Source: CAZAJT01 sp964485585 (lineage in GTDB: Bacteria > Patescibacteriota > Microgenomatia > UBA1406 > GWC2-37-13). Taken from it: a DNA stretch of 64,000 nucleotides. The DNA is taken from contig CAZAJT010000001.1 of assembly GCA_964485585.1 (NCBI GenBank), forward strand, positions 35,679 through 99,678, written 5' to 3'. A model generated the notes under the pieces. The model was not told where the DNA came from. It worked only from the letters and a program-made list of their open reading frames with translations, and did no database searches. This document shows, one piece after another, positions 42,114-50,877 of the stretch. The position numbers and the translations under genes are program-made. Numbering within the stretch: the stretch's first letter is position 1; the number at the start of each line of letters is the position of its first letter.

Positions 42114-42491
42114 ATGCGACATAAATCAAAGAAGATTAAAATACGATTTGGCAAGGACGCTAATAAAATGCTGATGAGAAAGTTGGCGGTAAATTTTATT
42201 GGAGTAGGAAAAATCACTACGACGAGCACAAAAGCAAAGTCCTTGAAGTCATATCTGGAGCGATTAGTAGAGAAAGCAAAAAAAGATTCGCAAGCAAATA
42301 GAAATTACTTGTTAAAAAATCTGGCAGACCCAAAAGTTATTAGAACTTTTGTGTCTTCTGTCGGGACACAAAGTGGTGAGCGAACTGGCGGATACATAAC
42401 GGCAGAAAAACTCCATCAGCGAGATAATGATGGAGCGCTTATGGTACGGCTCCAATGGAGCGCACCGATACCGAAAGAGCAAAAAGTATGA
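42114..42491 (+). CDS. rplQ: Ribosomal protein bL17
   Basis: The 125-residue protein follows rpoA as usual. It reads RHKSKKIKIRFGKDANKMLMRKL and TTSTKAKSLKSYLERLVEKAKKD, the bL17 N-terminal core. It overlaps rplM by 4 nt. Confidence 0.94.
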   Translation: MRHKSKKIKIRFGKDANKMLMRKLAVNFIGVGKITTTSTKAKSLKSYLERLVEKAKKDSQANRNYLLKNLADPKVIRTFVSSVGTQSGERTGGYITAEKLHQRDNDGALMVRLQWSAPIPKEQKV

Positions 42492-42934
42492 TGAAGAAAA
42501 TTATTGCAACAAAACCACAATCAGTAAAGACTATCCATCGCGAATGGCACCTTATCAATATAGCAAATCAAACTCTCGGTCGCACCACAAATACTATTGT
42601 AAAATTCCTACAAGGAAAGCAAAAAGTAAACTATGTTTCGCATCTTGACGTTGGTGATTATGTAGTCGTGATTAACGCGCAAAAAGTAACAGTATCGGGA
42701 AACAAAGCACTCACCAAGGTATATACGCGATATTCAGGGTATCCGGGAGGATTGAGGAAAGTGTCTTTCAAGAGACTTTTGGAGCAGAAACCGGCTGAGG
42801 TGATACGACATGCCATATCTGGAATGTTGCCGAAAAATAAGTTGCGAGATAAACGACTAGCAAGATTATTTGTATTTCCTAATGAAGAACATCCTTATAA
42901 AGATAGATTTAAAAAAAAGTTGCTCATCGACTGA
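42488..42934 (+). CDS. rplM: Ribosomal protein uL13
   Basis: About 148 residues with REWHLINIANQTLGRTTNTIVKFL, NAQKVTVSGNK and MLPKNKLRDKRLARLFVF. The start is ATG at 42488 (ATGA overlap with rplQ) or the adjacent ATG at 42491; upstream in-frame codons overlap rplQ without need. Confidence 0.95.
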   Translation: MMKKIIATKPQSVKTIHREWHLINIANQTLGRTTNTIVKFLQGKQKVNYVSHLDVGDYVVVINAQKVTVSGNKALTKVYTRYSGYPGGLRKVSFKRLLEQKPAEVIRHAISGMLPKNKLRDKRLARLFVFPNEEHPYKDRFKKKLLID

Positions 42935-42969
42935 ACATTGGTTATTGAAAATTGAGAATTGTTAAAAAT
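42935..42969. repeat. Heptanucleotide array ending at the rpsI start codon
   Basis: Five 7-nt units fill the rplM-rpsI spacer, sharing the core ATTG (ACATTGG, TTATTGA, AAATTGA, GAATTGT) before a diverged TAAAAAT. The ATG at 42970 follows in phase. Confidence 0.75.
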
Positions 42970-43425
42970 ATGCCTAAAAAAACAAAAGATCTTCAATATT
43001 ACGAAGCAATAGGGAGAAGGAAAGAATCGGTTGCTCGAGTACGCTTATATATTTCAAATAAAAATAAACCAATCGTTGTAAACGGAAGGAAGATGGCTCC
43101 CGGTGATATTATTATTAATAATCAACCATTTGAGAAGATTCTGTCGCGAGAAATAGAACGGAAGAAATCTCTATTACCACTGGAGATTACTGATTCTCTC
43201 CAAAGGTTTGCCATCTCAACTCTCGTAAGAGGGGGTGGCGCGGTTGGTCAGATTGAAGCTATTCAACATGGCATTGCGCGCGCATTACTGCTCGTTGACC
43301 CTGACGCTTACAAAACTATACTTCGGCAACATAACCTTGTAACTCGTGACTATCGTGTCAAGGAGAGACGCAAAGTTGGCACCGGGGGTAAAGCTCGAAG
43401 AAAGAAACAATCTCCAAAGCGGTAA
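42970..43425 (+). CDS. rpsI: Ribosomal protein uS9
   Basis: The 151-residue protein has EAIGRRKESVARVRLY, the GGGAVGQIEAIQHGIARALL segment and the basic C-terminal tail ending SPKR that reaches the P-site tRNA. The ATG at 42952 would begin inside the repeat array and adds unsupported residues. Confidence 0.95.
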   Translation: MPKKTKDLQYYEAIGRRKESVARVRLYISNKNKPIVVNGRKMAPGDIIINNQPFEKILSREIERKKSLLPLEITDSLQRFAISTLVRGGGAVGQIEAIQHGIARALLLVDPDAYKTILRQHNLVTRDYRVKERRKVGTGGKARRKKQSPKR

Positions 43426-43430
43426 CTCTT

Positions 43431-44321
43431 ATGATAGATTTATCGATAATTATTCTCTCTTACAACACGAGTGAAATTACCAGAAAATGCATCGAAAGCC
43501 TTCTGCAAAATCTAACAGATGCTTCTTTACAAACGGAGTTAATAGTAATAGACAACCATTCTTCAGATAACTCACCGTATGTTATCGAAGAATTTAGGAA
43601 AACAAAATGGAAAAACGTTGTGTATAGATCAATGTTGTTGCAAAATAACTTAGGATATACTAGGGCAAATAACAAAGGTATCGAAGGATCTCATGGTCGA
43701 TATACGTTGTTTCTCAATTCCGACGTGCTGATTAACACTGTTGATTTTAATGAACTAGTCACTTTCATGGATACTTCTCCAAAAATTGGAGGATTGACGG
43801 TGCGTGTTAATCTGGAAGATGGAGGAATCGATCCAGCCTCCCATCGAGGTTTACCTACCCCGTGGCGATCCTTCTGCTATTTTTCGGGGTTAGAACGCCT
43901 GTTTGGCCATTTTCCCTATGGAAACAGACTATTTGGCGGATATCATCTCCTCTATCATAATCTTCGTGTCGCTCATGAAATAGATGCCCCTAGCGGTGCT
44001 TTCTTTATGGTTAGGAAAAACATTCTTGATATCCTCAAAGGATTTGATGAGCGATTTTTCATGTATGGAGAAGATATCGATCTGGCATACCGCATGAGAC
44101 AGCTTGGATACACCATTTATTATTACCCAAAATTTACGGTGACCCACCTGAAATATCAGAGTGGGTTAGGAAACAAAAACCAAAAATTGCGAAAAAAAAT
44201 TCGCATTCATTTTTATGAATCAATGAAGATATTTTACCAAAAACACTACGAGGCGCGGTATCCATGGTTAATAAACCAATTAGTTTACTTATTTATTACT
44301 CTGAAACAACGGATCTCATGA
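43431..44321 (+). CDS. GT2 glycosyltransferase (rhamnosyltransferase-like)
   Basis: The 296-residue GT-A enzyme has IILSYNTSEITRKCIESLL at the start, the metal-binding FLNSDV in place of DxD, and a distal FDERFFMYGEDIDLAYRM motif typical of WbbL-type rhamnosyltransferases. It probably adds one sugar to a lipid-linked glycan at the cytoplasmic face. It starts 5 nt after rpsI, with no terminator visible, and overlaps the next gene through ATGA. Confidence 0.85.
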   Translation: MIDLSIIILSYNTSEITRKCIESLLQNLTDASLQTELIVIDNHSSDNSPYVIEEFRKTKWKNVVYRSMLLQNNLGYTRANNKGIEGSHGRYTLFLNSDVLINTVDFNELVTFMDTSPKIGGLTVRVNLEDGGIDPASHRGLPTPWRSFCYFSGLERLFGHFPYGNRLFGGYHLLYHNLRVAHEIDAPSGAFFMVRKNILDILKGFDERFFMYGEDIDLAYRMRQLGYTIYYYPKFTVTHLKYQSGLGNKNQKLRKKIRIHFYESMKIFYQKHYEARYPWLINQLVYLFITLKQRIS

Positions 44322-45436
44322 AAAAAATAGGAATTGATGCTCGATTATATCTTCAAACCGGTGTCGGTGTATATCTGCGAAATCTCTTACATTATCTTCC
44401 AAAATACTCAGATAGTTCGGTTACTTACTACATCTATATCGGGAATGACGATAAAAAAAGTTTACCGACGATGAATGACCAGTTTATTGTACGATCAGTG
44501 TCGTCTCGATGGCACAGCTTCAGCGAGCAAACTAGTTTTTTGAAGGCGCTTACCAGGGATTCTCTTGACCTTATGCATTTTACCTATTTCAGCTATCCGA
44601 TCTTATACAGAAAAAAGTTTATTGCAACGGTCCACGACCTCACTCCGCTTCTTTTTAGGACAGGAAAAGCTTCCACGCAACTGCCATTTCTTTACGCATT
44701 AAAGCATATAGTGTTTCGACTGGTACTTTCCCAACAGATTGCCAATGCATCCCACCTTATTACTCCAACTGCTGCTGTAAAAAATCAGATACGGCAGATA
44801 TTCGGACAATCGGCGACAGAAAAAACAAGCGTAATATATGAAGGGGTTAATTATGAGTTGCAGCAAGTCCCAGAAAATATATTACTCGCGGAAAAAATAG
44901 ATAAGCCATTTTTTCTCTATGTGGGAAATTTTTATCCCCACAAGAATGTGGAGACTCTCTTGCAGGCTTTTTCACATATTCAAAAAGATGTAGATTTGTT
45001 GTTGGTAGGACCAAAAGACTACTTCTCGCAGAGAATAGTTCATATGATACATCAGTTAGGTCAGAGTCACAGGATTACTTTCTTCCATGATGTCTCTCTT
45101 GAGAAACTGGTTTTTTTTTACAAACATGCTCTTGCTCTAGTGCATCCGTCATATTCCGAAGGGTTTGGGTTGCCGATCATTGAAGCGGCTTTCTATGGAT
45201 GTCCTATCATCGCTTCCAATATTGAAGTGTTTGGGGAGCTTTTAGGAGAGAAATATTTAGCATTCGATCCGCACCGTGAAACCGACATTTTCAATAAATT
45301 GAACTATTTTCTTGAAAAAAAGCCAACATACGATTATCAATCAGTTATCGAAAAATATTCATTTGAGGTTGCAACGCAAAAAACAGTTTCATTATATGAA
45401 AAACTTCTCAATGATGCGCATAGCTATAGTCTATGA
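44318..45436 (+). CDS. GT4 glycosyltransferase
   Basis: The 372-residue GT-B enzyme has an N-terminal GIDARLYLQTGVGVYLRNLL, central LYVGNFYPHKNVETLLQAF and the GT4 nucleotide-sugar motif SEGFGLPIIEAAFYGCP with the EX7E glutamates. Mannosyl- or rhamnosyltransferase activity is plausible. The start at 44318 overlaps the GT2 stop; an upstream ATG at 44264 lies inside that gene. Confidence 0.85.
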   Translation: MKKIGIDARLYLQTGVGVYLRNLLHYLPKYSDSSVTYYIYIGNDDKKSLPTMNDQFIVRSVSSRWHSFSEQTSFLKALTRDSLDLMHFTYFSYPILYRKKFIATVHDLTPLLFRTGKASTQLPFLYALKHIVFRLVLSQQIANASHLITPTAAVKNQIRQIFGQSATEKTSVIYEGVNYELQQVPENILLAEKIDKPFFLYVGNFYPHKNVETLLQAFSHIQKDVDLLLVGPKDYFSQRIVHMIHQLGQSHRITFFHDVSLEKLVFFYKHALALVHPSYSEGFGLPIIEAAFYGCPIIASNIEVFGELLGEKYLAFDPHRETDIFNKLNYFLEKKPTYDYQSVIEKYSFEVATQKTVSLYEKLLNDAHSYSL

Positions 45437-46520
45437 CTGGATCGATACATGGGGAGGGGTTGAGAGAGTACTGCTTACGCTTCATCGTATCTTTCCCAAA
45501 GCTGATTTTTTCACATCGTATATAGATCATAAGACGGCGTCCTGGGCAAGAGATTTAAACATAAGTGCTTCTTTTATCCAACGACTTCCTTCAGTTGTCA
45601 GAAGTAATAGAGTTTTTTCACTGATGTTTTATCCCTATGCGTTTGAGTCATTTGATTTTTCACACTATGATGTTGTAATCTCGGTAACCTCATCATTTGC
45701 GAAGGGTGTTATTACGAAGCCGACAACAAAGCATATTTGCTATCTTCTTACCCCTGCGCGGTTTTTATGGGTTTATCCTCAATTATATAAGATACCAATG
45801 CTTCTTCGTTATCCTGCCGTTTCAATGGCAGCCAAACTTCGTGAGTGGGACTTTATAGCTGCGAGGCGCCCAGATAAGTATCTCTCTATTTCACTGGCAG
45901 TCGCAGATCGTTGCAAAAAATATTATCAGAGAGAATCTGAAGTTCTGTATCCACCTTTTGACTCAGCGTATTGGAATGATGTTGCATCAAAAGTTGCGGC
46001 TCAAAATTTCGTCCAAAAAAAGTATTTTCTCATCGTTAGTAGATTGGAACCATACAAAAGAGTTGATCTCGCGGTGGAGACTTTCAATCATCTCCCTGAT
46101 CAGAACTTGATTATAGTTGGCGCCGGGAGTTTGTTGCCCGTGCTCCGTCAGAAAGCGAGCAACAATACCACCTTTTATTCAGGGCTTTCCGATGAGGATC
46201 TAGCACATCTGTACAAGAACGCTCAGGCTCTCATTATGCCTCAGGAAGAAGATTTTGGTTATGTAGCCCTCGAAGCTCAATTTTTTGGATGTCCTGTGAT
46301 TGCTTTTGACAAGGGTGGTAGTAGAGAGACAGTAATAGACCATCAGACAGGGATATTTTTTGATGAGCAGACGGTAAAGTCGCTGACGCAAGCCATTGAA
46401 AGATTCCATCAAATATCATACAATGGAAGCCAGTCGCTTAAAAGGCATATCCCTCACCATCTGAGCACCTTCTCGATGGAGACATTTAAAAAGGGAATGC
46501 TGAGGGCGGTTATCGATTAA
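45414..46520 (+). CDS. GT4 glycosyltransferase (WbaZ/mannosyl-type)
   Basis: The 368-residue GT-B enzyme starts MRIAIVYDWIDTWGGVERVL, has FLIVSRLEPYKRVDLAVE and QEEDFGYVALEAQFFGCPVIAFDKGG with the EX7E-like pair. The pattern resembles mannosyltransferases of O-antigen clusters, consistent with manC downstream. It overlaps the previous gene by 23 nt; in-frame ATGs further upstream were rejected because they lie deep in that gene. Confidence 0.85.
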   Translation: MRIAIVYDWIDTWGGVERVLLTLHRIFPKADFFTSYIDHKTASWARDLNISASFIQRLPSVVRSNRVFSLMFYPYAFESFDFSHYDVVISVTSSFAKGVITKPTTKHICYLLTPARFLWVYPQLYKIPMLLRYPAVSMAAKLREWDFIAARRPDKYLSISLAVADRCKKYYQRESEVLYPPFDSAYWNDVASKVAAQNFVQKKYFLIVSRLEPYKRVDLAVETFNHLPDQNLIIVGAGSLLPVLRQKASNNTTFYSGLSDEDLAHLYKNAQALIMPQEEDFGYVALEAQFFGCPVIAFDKGGSRETVIDHQTGIFFDEQTVKSLTQAIERFHQISYNGSQSLKRHIPHHLSTFSMETFKKGMLRAVID

Positions 46521-46549
46521 TACGATCAATTGTTCGATTGTATACTCAT

Positions 46550-47635
46550 ATGAAAGCGGTAATATTTGCTGGTGGAATTGGAACAAGATTATGGCCACTC
46601 TCGAGAAAAAAATCGCCAAAACAGTTTGAAAAAATAATAGGGGATAAATCTACATTACAGATCGCGATAGAACGATTACTTCCAGAATTTAAGCCAGAAG
46701 ACATATACATTTCAACAGGCAAAGCGTACGTTGATTTAGTAAGAAAACAACTTACCATGATGCCAGACAACAATATCATCGGTGAACCGGAAATGAAAGA
46801 TGTAGGGCCTGCAGTAAGCATGATGATGACTGTTCTTGCAAAAAGGTTTCCAGATGAACCGGTCGTCATACTTTGGAGCGATCATATGGTTCGTCACGAA
46901 TCAAAGTTTAAGCGCATATTGCAAGCCGCAGGTACAATCATACAGGACAATCCAAATAAGATTGTTTTTATCGGTCAAAAACCTCGGTTTCCTTCTGAAA
47001 ATCTTGGGTACATCGAAATGGGAGAAGTGGCAACGGTAAAAAATAGTGTTTCATTCAGGAAATTTGTAGGTTTTAAGTATCGACCAGATAAGTCTCTTGC
47101 AGAAAGTTACTATAAGAATTCCAGCTTCTGCTGGAATCTTGGATATTTTGTCTCAACACCCAAATTTATTTGTACGTTATTCGCGCGGTATGCACCTGAA
47201 ATACAGAATATATCCGACATGATCGGAAACGAGATGCGAAACGGTAACGTTGATACCGTCCTTGGGCGTTATTATCATCGCATGCCAAAGATAAACTTTG
47301 ATAACGCCGTATTGGAGCAATTAGACAAAAATTGCGCATTTGTTGTGGTGGATGATATTGGATGGAGCGATGTAGGAGCATGGGAAGCGTTGAAGGAAGC
47401 GCTTGAACAGAACAGAGAAGATAATATTATCAAAGGGAGAGTTCTTCTTGAAGAGTCAAGCGATAACCTTACGTATAATTATGAGGCTAATAAGCTTATT
47501 GTAGGGATCGATATTCACGAGTTGCTTATTGTAAATACCGAAGATGTTCTTCTCGTTGCAAAAAAGACATCGGTTTCTAAAATCAAACGTCTTGTGGAGA
47601 GCTTCCAAGGAACAGAACGTGAAGGTCTTACCTAA
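46550..47635 (+). CDS. manC: Mannose-1-phosphate guanylyltransferase
   Basis: The 361-residue nucleotidyltransferase has the signature FAGGIGTRLWPLSRKKSPKQF, the second loop MMPDNNIIGEPEMKDVGPAV and a C-terminal left-handed beta-helix-like region. It makes GDP-mannose from GTP and mannose-1-phosphate. It lacks the C-terminal isomerase domain of bifunctional forms. Its place inside the glycosyltransferase operon suggests mannose or a mannose-derived sugar in the glycan. Confidence 0.9.
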   Translation: MKAVIFAGGIGTRLWPLSRKKSPKQFEKIIGDKSTLQIAIERLLPEFKPEDIYISTGKAYVDLVRKQLTMMPDNNIIGEPEMKDVGPAVSMMMTVLAKRFPDEPVVILWSDHMVRHESKFKRILQAAGTIIQDNPNKIVFIGQKPRFPSENLGYIEMGEVATVKNSVSFRKFVGFKYRPDKSLAESYYKNSSFCWNLGYFVSTPKFICTLFARYAPEIQNISDMIGNEMRNGNVDTVLGRYYHRMPKINFDNAVLEQLDKNCAFVVVDDIGWSDVGAWEALKEALEQNREDNIIKGRVLLEESSDNLTYNYEANKLIVGIDIHELLIVNTEDVLLVAKKTSVSKIKRLVESFQGTEREGLT

Positions 47636-47640
47636 TACGC

Positions 47641-48312
47641 ATGAAAAACAACAGCTCGATTACTAAAGGATTCTTCTATGAAAAATATCTGAAGCGTATT
47701 CTTGACATTGTGCTTTCTGCAGTGTTTCTTGTCCTCTTTTCTCCGGTTTGCTTTGTTGCTGCTATTGCCATTAAGATAAATTCCAAAGGTCCGACATTTG
47801 CTGATGTTCCGGAGCGAGTCGGTCAGTATGGTAAAAAATTCAAAATGTATAAATTCAGATCAATGGTGGTCAACGCACACTATCTTCTGCGCACCGATCC
47901 TCAGTTTTCTCAGTTACTGGAGGAATATAAGAAGGGAAGTTATAAGTTGCGGGAGGATCCGCGCATAACACCGGTGGGAAAATTTATTCGTAAACATTCG
48001 ATTGACGAAATTCCTCAATTGATCAATGTCCTAAAAGGCGAAATGAGTCTGGTTGGGCCGAGGGCATATTATCCGGATGAATTGGAAAACCAGCAGAACA
48101 AATATCCTGCAACGAAAGCACTCGTTACAGAAGTGTTATCAGTAAAACCGGGTATTACCGGTTTATGGCAAGTTTCAGGAAGGTCGGAGATTAATTTTGA
48201 CAAAAGGATTGCAATTGACGCCCAATATGTGGATAATATATCGTTGACACGTGACTTACAAATTATGCTCAAGACTCCCTTCGTTATGTTCACGGGGAAA
48301 GGAGCAGTATAA
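47641..48312 (+). CDS. Phosphoglycosyl transferase (bacterial sugar transferase, WcaJ/PglC type)
   Basis: The 223-residue monotopic enzyme has one re-entrant helix (about 12-42), KFKMYKFRSM, the catalytic-type DE pair in HSIDEIPQLINVLKGEMSLVGPR and the C-terminal KPGITGLWQVSGR. It transfers a sugar-1-phosphate to polyprenyl phosphate, so it can start the glycan that the preceding transferases extend. It is separate from the WecA-like enzyme at 14-15 kb, suggesting two lipid-linked glycans. Confidence 0.92.
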   Translation: MKNNSSITKGFFYEKYLKRILDIVLSAVFLVLFSPVCFVAAIAIKINSKGPTFADVPERVGQYGKKFKMYKFRSMVVNAHYLLRTDPQFSQLLEEYKKGSYKLREDPRITPVGKFIRKHSIDEIPQLINVLKGEMSLVGPRAYYPDELENQQNKYPATKALVTEVLSVKPGITGLWQVSGRSEINFDKRIAIDAQYVDNISLTRDLQIMLKTPFVMFTGKGAV

Positions 48313-48317
48313 TCTCC

Positions 48318-50153
48318 ATGAGAAGAAAAAAAAGAGCAAGATCGCTGGTGGTTATGGTTATCGTTGCGCTTTTAGGCTACTTCTTTCTCGTACGTCCCAT
48401 TATTGAAGTTAGAGCCAAAGGGATTCAAGTTTTTGCAGCGGCTCGGGAGTTAAAATCTGCCTTTTCTTCGAATAATATTGATTTGATCAAAGCAAAGTTT
48501 CAGGTTTTCGAAAAGACATATATAAAATTTCATAAGGAAGCGCGAATGCTCTACTGGACTGCAATCATACCATATGGTGCCGATTTTAAAAATGGGGTGG
48601 ATGCGGGCGATTATCTTATTAAGGCAGGAAAAGAATCTATCGATGCGATGTATCCCTATGCAGATCTTATTGGATTTAAGAAAGGGGAGGCATCTTTTAC
48701 CGAACAATCTGCAGAGAATAGGTTGCAGACAGCTGTTGCCACCTTGGATAAGGTACTTACAAAGATAGATCCTATTTCTGAAGATATACATCAAGCGCAG
48801 CAGCGGATAGCAAAAATTGATCCCAATAGATACCCAGAAAAATTAGGAAAAACTATTGTCAGAAATAAAATTGAAAACATAAAAGAGCAATTCATCGGTT
48901 TATCCTCATTGTTTGTTGACGCGAAACCTCTATTGAAAAAAATTCCTGAAATTATGGGTGAAGATACAGAGAAAACCTATCTTCTGTTATTTCAGAATGA
49001 GAGCGAGCAACGAGCTACCGGTGGATTTCTTACTGCATATGGTGTATTTAAAGTAAAGAATGGTAAAATCACCATCGAACGATCGGAAGACATCTACTCT
49101 CTTGATGCTAGTATTCCGACCCATCCGAATGCTCCCGACAAAATTCAAATTTATCACAAGGATGTAAGCCAATTTTACATAAGAGACAGCAATTTATCTC
49201 CCGACTTTGGAGAGTCAATAAAGCTTTTTGAATCTCTTTATCAAAATAGCAAATCTAAAATTACATACGACGGCATCATTGCGCTTGATTCAAAGGTATT
49301 GGTCGATATGCTCAGTATCTTTGGTGATACCGAAGTGAATGGCGTAATGTTTTCTGCAAACAAAGATGAAAAATGCGATTGTCCGCAAGTACTGTATAAG
49401 CTCTTCGATATGGTTGACCGTCCAGTAGCTTATGTTAGAGAAAACCGGAAAGGAATTCTTGGGGATTTAATGTATGCCTTATTCTATAAAGCAATCGGAT
49501 TTTCACCGAGCAAATATTGGGGTACTCTTGCACAAACAATGTTTCAAAATTTAGACGAAAAGCACATTCTTCTTAATTTTAAAGATAGAGACATTCAGTC
49601 ATCTATTGAGAAGCTCAACTATGCAGGTCGAATAAACGATTATAACGGTGACTACCTCCATGTCAATAATGTGAATTTTGCCGGAGCAAAAGCAAATCTA
49701 TTTGTTACACAAAACATTGAATCGGTAACAAAAATCAAAAATGGTGACCAAATAGAACGGAGAGTGACCATAACATTTACAAATCCATACCCTCACTCTG
49801 ATTGCAATCTGGAACGTGGCGGCTTATGTTTAAACGCGACGCTTCGTAACTGGATTAGGGTCTATGTGCCGAAAGGCTCAAAACTTATTGATTTCAGAGG
49901 TTCTATAAAGAAAGTACTCACTTACGAAGATCTCGGTAAAACAGTATATGAAGGATTTATGCAGGTATCTCCTCAAGGTCGCGCTTTAGTTGTAGTAACA
50001 TACAGTCTGCCTACCAATGTTGATGCGAAGTCATACCGTTTACTTATACAAAAACAGCCGGGTACACAAAAAGATACGGTAAAGGTGGAGATAGACGGAA
50101 GTAAGGTATACGATGGTCTTTTTGTCAGGGATCGAGAATTAAAGAGGAAATAA
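48318..50153 (+). CDS. DUF4012 membrane-anchored surface protein
   Basis: The 611-residue protein has an N-terminal anchor (about 8-28), a helical region with LLYWTAIIPYGADFKNG-like parts, and a large extracellular domain with the DUF4012 signature LLFQNESEQRATGGFL. This family is common in Gram-positive-type and CPR envelopes and often lies in exopolysaccharide loci; function unknown. It follows the phosphoglycosyl transferase by 5 nt, linking it to the glycan operon. Confidence 0.85.
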   Translation: MRRKKRARSLVVMVIVALLGYFFLVRPIIEVRAKGIQVFAAARELKSAFSSNNIDLIKAKFQVFEKTYIKFHKEARMLYWTAIIPYGADFKNGVDAGDYLIKAGKESIDAMYPYADLIGFKKGEASFTEQSAENRLQTAVATLDKVLTKIDPISEDIHQAQQRIAKIDPNRYPEKLGKTIVRNKIENIKEQFIGLSSLFVDAKPLLKKIPEIMGEDTEKTYLLLFQNESEQRATGGFLTAYGVFKVKNGKITIERSEDIYSLDASIPTHPNAPDKIQIYHKDVSQFYIRDSNLSPDFGESIKLFESLYQNSKSKITYDGIIALDSKVLVDMLSIFGDTEVNGVMFSANKDEKCDCPQVLYKLFDMVDRPVAYVRENRKGILGDLMYALFYKAIGFSPSKYWGTLAQTMFQNLDEKHILLNFKDRDIQSSIEKLNYAGRINDYNGDYLHVNNVNFAGAKANLFVTQNIESVTKIKNGDQIERRVTITFTNPYPHSDCNLERGGLCLNATLRNWIRVYVPKGSKLIDFRGSIKKVLTYEDLGKTVYEGFMQVSPQGRALVVVTYSLPTNVDAKSYRLLIQKQPGTQKDTVKVEIDGSKVYDGLFVRDRELKRK

Positions 50154-50158
50154 GATTC

Positions 50159-50686
50159 ATGTCGCAGATACTTAAAACAGAAGCTATAGTGTTGAAAAAG
50201 AAAAATCTACTAGGAAAGGATGTTCTTATCACGCTTTTGAGTGAAGAGGAAGGAAAGATTGCGGTTTTTGCGAAAGGTATCAAAAAAATTACCAGTAGGC
50301 GGGCGCCTCACGTCCAAACCGCAAACTTAATTACCACTATCATCTCCTCGAATAATTCGAGGTATTATTTACAAGAAAGCAAATTAGTAAGTGCATTTAG
50401 TGGGATAAAATCAGAACCTCGTAAGATAGATATTCTCTACTTAGTATTTTTTGTACTTGATCGAATGCTTCCAGAACTTCAGAGAGAACAACAGCTCTAT
50501 ATATCAGTAAAAAAATTTCTTATAGAGCTTGCGAAGACGAAAGAGTTTTCAAAGATACAAGCTGCTTATTATCTTCAAGAGATAGTACATCTCCTCGGTT
50601 ATCATAAGAAAATAGGAACATGGGTAGAGCTTATCGGGTATATTGAGGAAATCATACATGAAAAACTCCCCTCCCGTGTTATATAA
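50159..50686 (+). CDS. recO: RecO-like recombination mediator, shortened
   Basis: The N-terminal OB fold is recognisable (TEAIVLKKKNLLGKDVLITLLSEEEGKIAVFAKGIKK) followed by the start of the helical domain. At 175 residues it is much shorter than usual RecO (about 230-250) and lacks the zinc-finger segment and C-terminal helices. RecO loads RecA on SSB-coated DNA with RecR. Truncation at the 3' end or lineage-specific reduction are both possible. Confidence 0.75.
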   Translation: MSQILKTEAIVLKKKNLLGKDVLITLLSEEEGKIAVFAKGIKKITSRRAPHVQTANLITTIISSNNSRYYLQESKLVSAFSGIKSEPRKIDILYLVFFVLDRMLPELQREQQLYISVKKFLIELAKTKEFSKIQAAYYLQEIVHLLGYHKKIGTWVELIGYIEEIIHEKLPSRVI

Positions 50687-50751
50687 TTAGTTGTTATATT
50701 CAGGTTACTAATTAAGAATTTTGTTCGAAGTATTGTGATTTCGCTCGACAC

Positions 50752-50818
50752 GCATCTGCATGCTCCAGTGGGAACCCTCCCCTGAAGTACCGGGGAATCC
50801 CAAGTCGCTTGCATCTGC
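50752..50818. other. GC-rich structured segment before glyS
   Basis: An exact direct repeat GCATCTGC (50752-50759 and 50811-50818) flanks a stem-loop in which GGGA (50770-50773) pairs with TCCC (50798-50801) and TCCCC (50778-50782) with GGGGA (50792-50796). Base composition is clearly more GC-rich than the surroundings. No tRNA or T-box pattern is recognised. It could be a small RNA, a mobile palindrome or a leader of glyS. Confidence 0.4.
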
Positions 50819-50843
50819 GCGTCTTCGCTCATCGTAAAAGATA

Positions 50844-50871
50844 CGAACTTCAAACTACGAACCATGAACTA
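50844..50871. repeat. Heptanucleotide array upstream of glyS
   Basis: Four 7-nt units follow NRAACYN (CGAACTT, CAAACTA, CGAACCA, TGAACTA), ending 6 nt before the glyS ATG. Confidence 0.75.
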
Positions 50872-50877
50872 TCTTAT

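Noticed and set aside
46541..46549. -10 box (TATACT) for manC
   Set aside because: It ends only 3 nt before the ATG, which would place transcription start inside the gene.
50700..50877. tRNA gene or T-box leader before glyQS
   Set aside because: No acceptor or T-arm geometry and no T-box consensus with terminator could be built on either strand.
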